Origin: Peptococcaceae bacterium
GTDB taxonomy: Bacteria; Bacillota; Peptococcia; DRI-13; UBA5745
Reading direction: 5' to 3'
DNA length: 9,064 nt
Assembly: GCA_031264885.1 (NCBI GenBank)
Contig: JAISDM010000049.1
Span: 1 to 9,064 of the forward strand
Below the pieces are notes generated by a model, which did no database searches, was not told the DNA's origin, and saw nothing but the letters and a program-made list of their open reading frames with translations. This document shows positions 8,581 through 9,064 of this stretch, one piece after another; position 1 is the stretch's first letter, and each line of letters starts with the position of its first letter. The translations under genes were made by a program, and so were the position numbers.

Positions 8581-8637
8581 CCCCGGAGTGCGAAATAGCC
8601 GCGATGCTTAGGGGTGCTTAGCGGCTATTTCTTCTTG
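8552..8637 (+). ncRNA. Putative antisense antitoxin RNA I
   Basis: A predicted RNA of about 86 nt starts some 7 nt after the consensus -10 box and ends at a hairpin of 11 perfect base pairs (GAAATAGCCGC at 8592-8602 with 8621-8631, 18-nt loop) followed by TTCTT. It contains no ribosome site or plausible reading frame. It runs convergent to the small toxin gene on the other strand and overlaps its last codons and 3' region. This is the arrangement of the TxpA/RatA and BsrG/SR4 type I systems of Bacillus subtilis, where the antisense RNA pairs with the toxin mRNA 3' end and blocks translation or triggers decay. The 5' end and exact length are predictions. A very similar RNA recurs at 8925-9016. 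Confidence 0.65.
8592..8636 (+). terminator. Terminator hairpin of antisense RNA I
   Basis: Eleven perfect base pairs (8592-8602 with 8621-8631) and a short, interrupted T-tract (TTTCTTCTT). The stop codon of the toxin and its final Lys codons lie within the right arm on the opposite strand, so the terminator and the toxin C-terminus are encoded by the same bases. Confidence 0.65.
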
Positions 8638-8711
8638 CAAGCCTGGATGACCAGGGACACAACACCGATGATCACAAGGCAAAATGTAAGCAGTTCGAGC
8701 CAAGTAACCAT
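8625..8711 (-). CDS. Small holin-like membrane toxin (type I toxin-antitoxin), cassette I
   Basis: A 28-residue peptide with a single hydrophobic helix (about residues 4-24, LELLTFCLVIIGVVSLVIQA) and a CKKK tail, the layout of the Firmicutes putative holin-like toxins (Hol-Tox) and of TxpA/BsrG-type peptides that insert in the membrane. The start is set by a run of six G (8723-8718 on the minus strand) 6 nt before ATG at 8711. In-frame upstream ATGs at 8729 and 8819 would add 6 or 36 residues, but the extra sequence is not membrane-like and the ribosome site favours 8711. A separate promoter about 115 nt upstream and a convergent antisense RNA support a type I toxin. The family assignment rests on size, hydrophobicity, tail and architecture rather than a database match, and the toxic activity is inferred. 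Confidence 0.72.
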   Translation of the reverse strand: MVTWLELLTFCLVIIGVVSLVIQACKKK

Positions 8712-8825
8712 GAGCAGCCCCCCTTTCATGTCGGAATGGAGGGCAAAGAACGTCCTCCTGATAGGTAAGTGAGTAGTATCGGGAGGGCGTACCGCTTGCC
8801 GTTTTACCGGCAGCGCCATACTTAT

Positions 8826-8854
8826 ATAATAACATACAATCTTACATAATTCAA
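8826..8854 (-). promoter_or_regulatory. Candidate promoter of toxin I
   Basis: On the minus strand TTGAAT (8854-8849) and TATTAT (8831-8826) are 17 nt apart within an AT-rich stretch. Transcription would begin near 8819, giving a leader of about 108 nt that contains GC-rich pairing segments, as is common for type I toxin mRNAs whose translation is delayed by structure. Confidence 0.45.
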
Positions 8855-8888
8855 CATAAAATACAAAATAATACTACGATCAAAATCC

Positions 8889-8918
8889 TTGACAAATCAG
8901 AGCCACAGATCATATAAT
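8889..8918 (+). promoter_or_regulatory. Promoter of antisense RNA II
   Basis: Perfect TTGACA (8889-8894) and perfect TATAAT (8913-8918), 18 nt apart, followed by TATAAATATAGAGGCG. The same succession (TTGACA, TATAAT, AAATATA, GAGGCG) occurs in cassette I, showing the two promoters are copies of one ancestral unit. Confidence 0.75.
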
Positions 8919-8924
8919 TATAAA

Positions 8925-9016
8925 TATAGAGGCGGCGCTGCCAGCAGGCGGTCAGTCCTCCGTTATTGTTGTGAAATAGCCGGTAACTTGGTGGGTTAGG
9001 CGGCTATTTCTTTTTA
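8925..9016 (+). ncRNA. Putative antisense antitoxin RNA II
   Basis: A predicted RNA of about 90 nt, paralogous to antisense RNA I. Both share the 5' GAGGCG...GCAG/ACAG...GCGGT/ACGGT region and the terminal GAAATAGCCG...CGGCTATTTC hairpin, while the loop and mid-region differ. It is convergent with the partial toxin gene that enters from the right edge and overlaps that gene's stop codon and Lys codons. No ribosome site or reading frame is visible. Its role as an antitoxin is inferred from this architecture. Confidence 0.62.
8973..9015 (+). terminator. Terminator hairpin of antisense RNA II
   Basis: Ten perfect base pairs (GAAATAGCCG at 8973-8982 with CGGCTATTTC at 9001-9010), an 18-nt loop and an uninterrupted TTTTT at 9011-9015: a strong intrinsic terminator, better than its cassette I counterpart. 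Confidence 0.8.
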
Positions 9017-9064
9017 TTATTGTCTCTGGATTGCCAGAGGGCAATAATGCCGATGACCGTCTGA
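9004..9064 (-). CDS. C-terminal part of a second holin-like toxin, cassette II (runs off the window)
   Basis: The last 19 codons of a minus-strand frame read QTVIGIIALWQSRDNNKKK and stop at TAG (9006-9004), in the same position relative to its antisense RNA terminator as toxin I. The visible part is the end of a hydrophobic helix followed by a polar, lysine-rich tail, as in toxin I and the Hol-Tox family. The sequence differs clearly from toxin I upstream of the KKK end, so the two are diverged paralogues rather than a recent duplication. The start and the promoter lie beyond the window. Confidence 0.6.
   Translation of the reverse strand, partial: QTVIGIIALWQSRDNNKKK

Noticed and set aside
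8608..8835. 75-codon minus-strand frame over toxin I
   Set aside because: Out of frame with the hydrophobic 28-residue peptide, no ribosome site, and no hydrophobic helix; the toxin frame is better supported.

Overview
The window looks like chromosomal DNA from a Bacillota (Firmicutes) bacterium, probably a mid-to-high GC clostridial lineage. The reasons are strong AGGAGG-type ribosome binding sites in front of most genes, sigma-A-like TTGACA/TATAAT promoters, and a tiny holin-like toxin gene of a type common in Firmicutes. This assignment is inference; no rRNA or other taxonomic marker is present.

Layout. Positions 1-648 hold no credible gene but are packed with three kinds of inverted repeat: a perfect 26-bp hairpin at 54-108, MITE-like elements built around GGCGGCAGAATGCCGCC, and a second perfect 26-bp inverted repeat at 363-436. 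A FAD-dependent oxidoreductase (778-2223, +) follows, ending next to another copy of the MITE-like repeat. A small serine recombinase (2289-2900, -) lies divergent to glycerol kinase glpK (3002-4489, +). glpK shares a bidirectional terminator with a convergent Ldh-family (malate/L-lactate type) dehydrogenase (4555-5667, -, GTG start). Divergent from that gene is a large membrane-bound hybrid histidine kinase (5882-8521, +) with two receiver domains and a C-terminal bacteriohemerythrin domain carrying all expected diiron ligands, which suggests a sensor of oxygen or a related small molecule.

The last 550 bases contain what looks like a tandem pair of type I toxin-antitoxin cassettes. Cassette I has a 28-residue single-transmembrane toxin on the minus strand (8625-8711) and a convergent ~86-nt antisense RNA on the plus strand, whose -35 box overlaps the kinase stop codon. 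Cassette II repeats the plan: an antisense RNA with its own consensus promoter and terminator, and the C-terminal 19 codons of a second toxin that runs off the window edge. None of these small genes or RNAs is a conventional-length ORF, and this is the most interesting part of the window.

How the genes relate: nearly every gene appears to be its own transcription unit (alternating strands, separate promoters), so no operon logic links them. GlpK and the Ldh-family enzyme could both serve small-carbon-compound metabolism, but the only evidence for that is adjacency.
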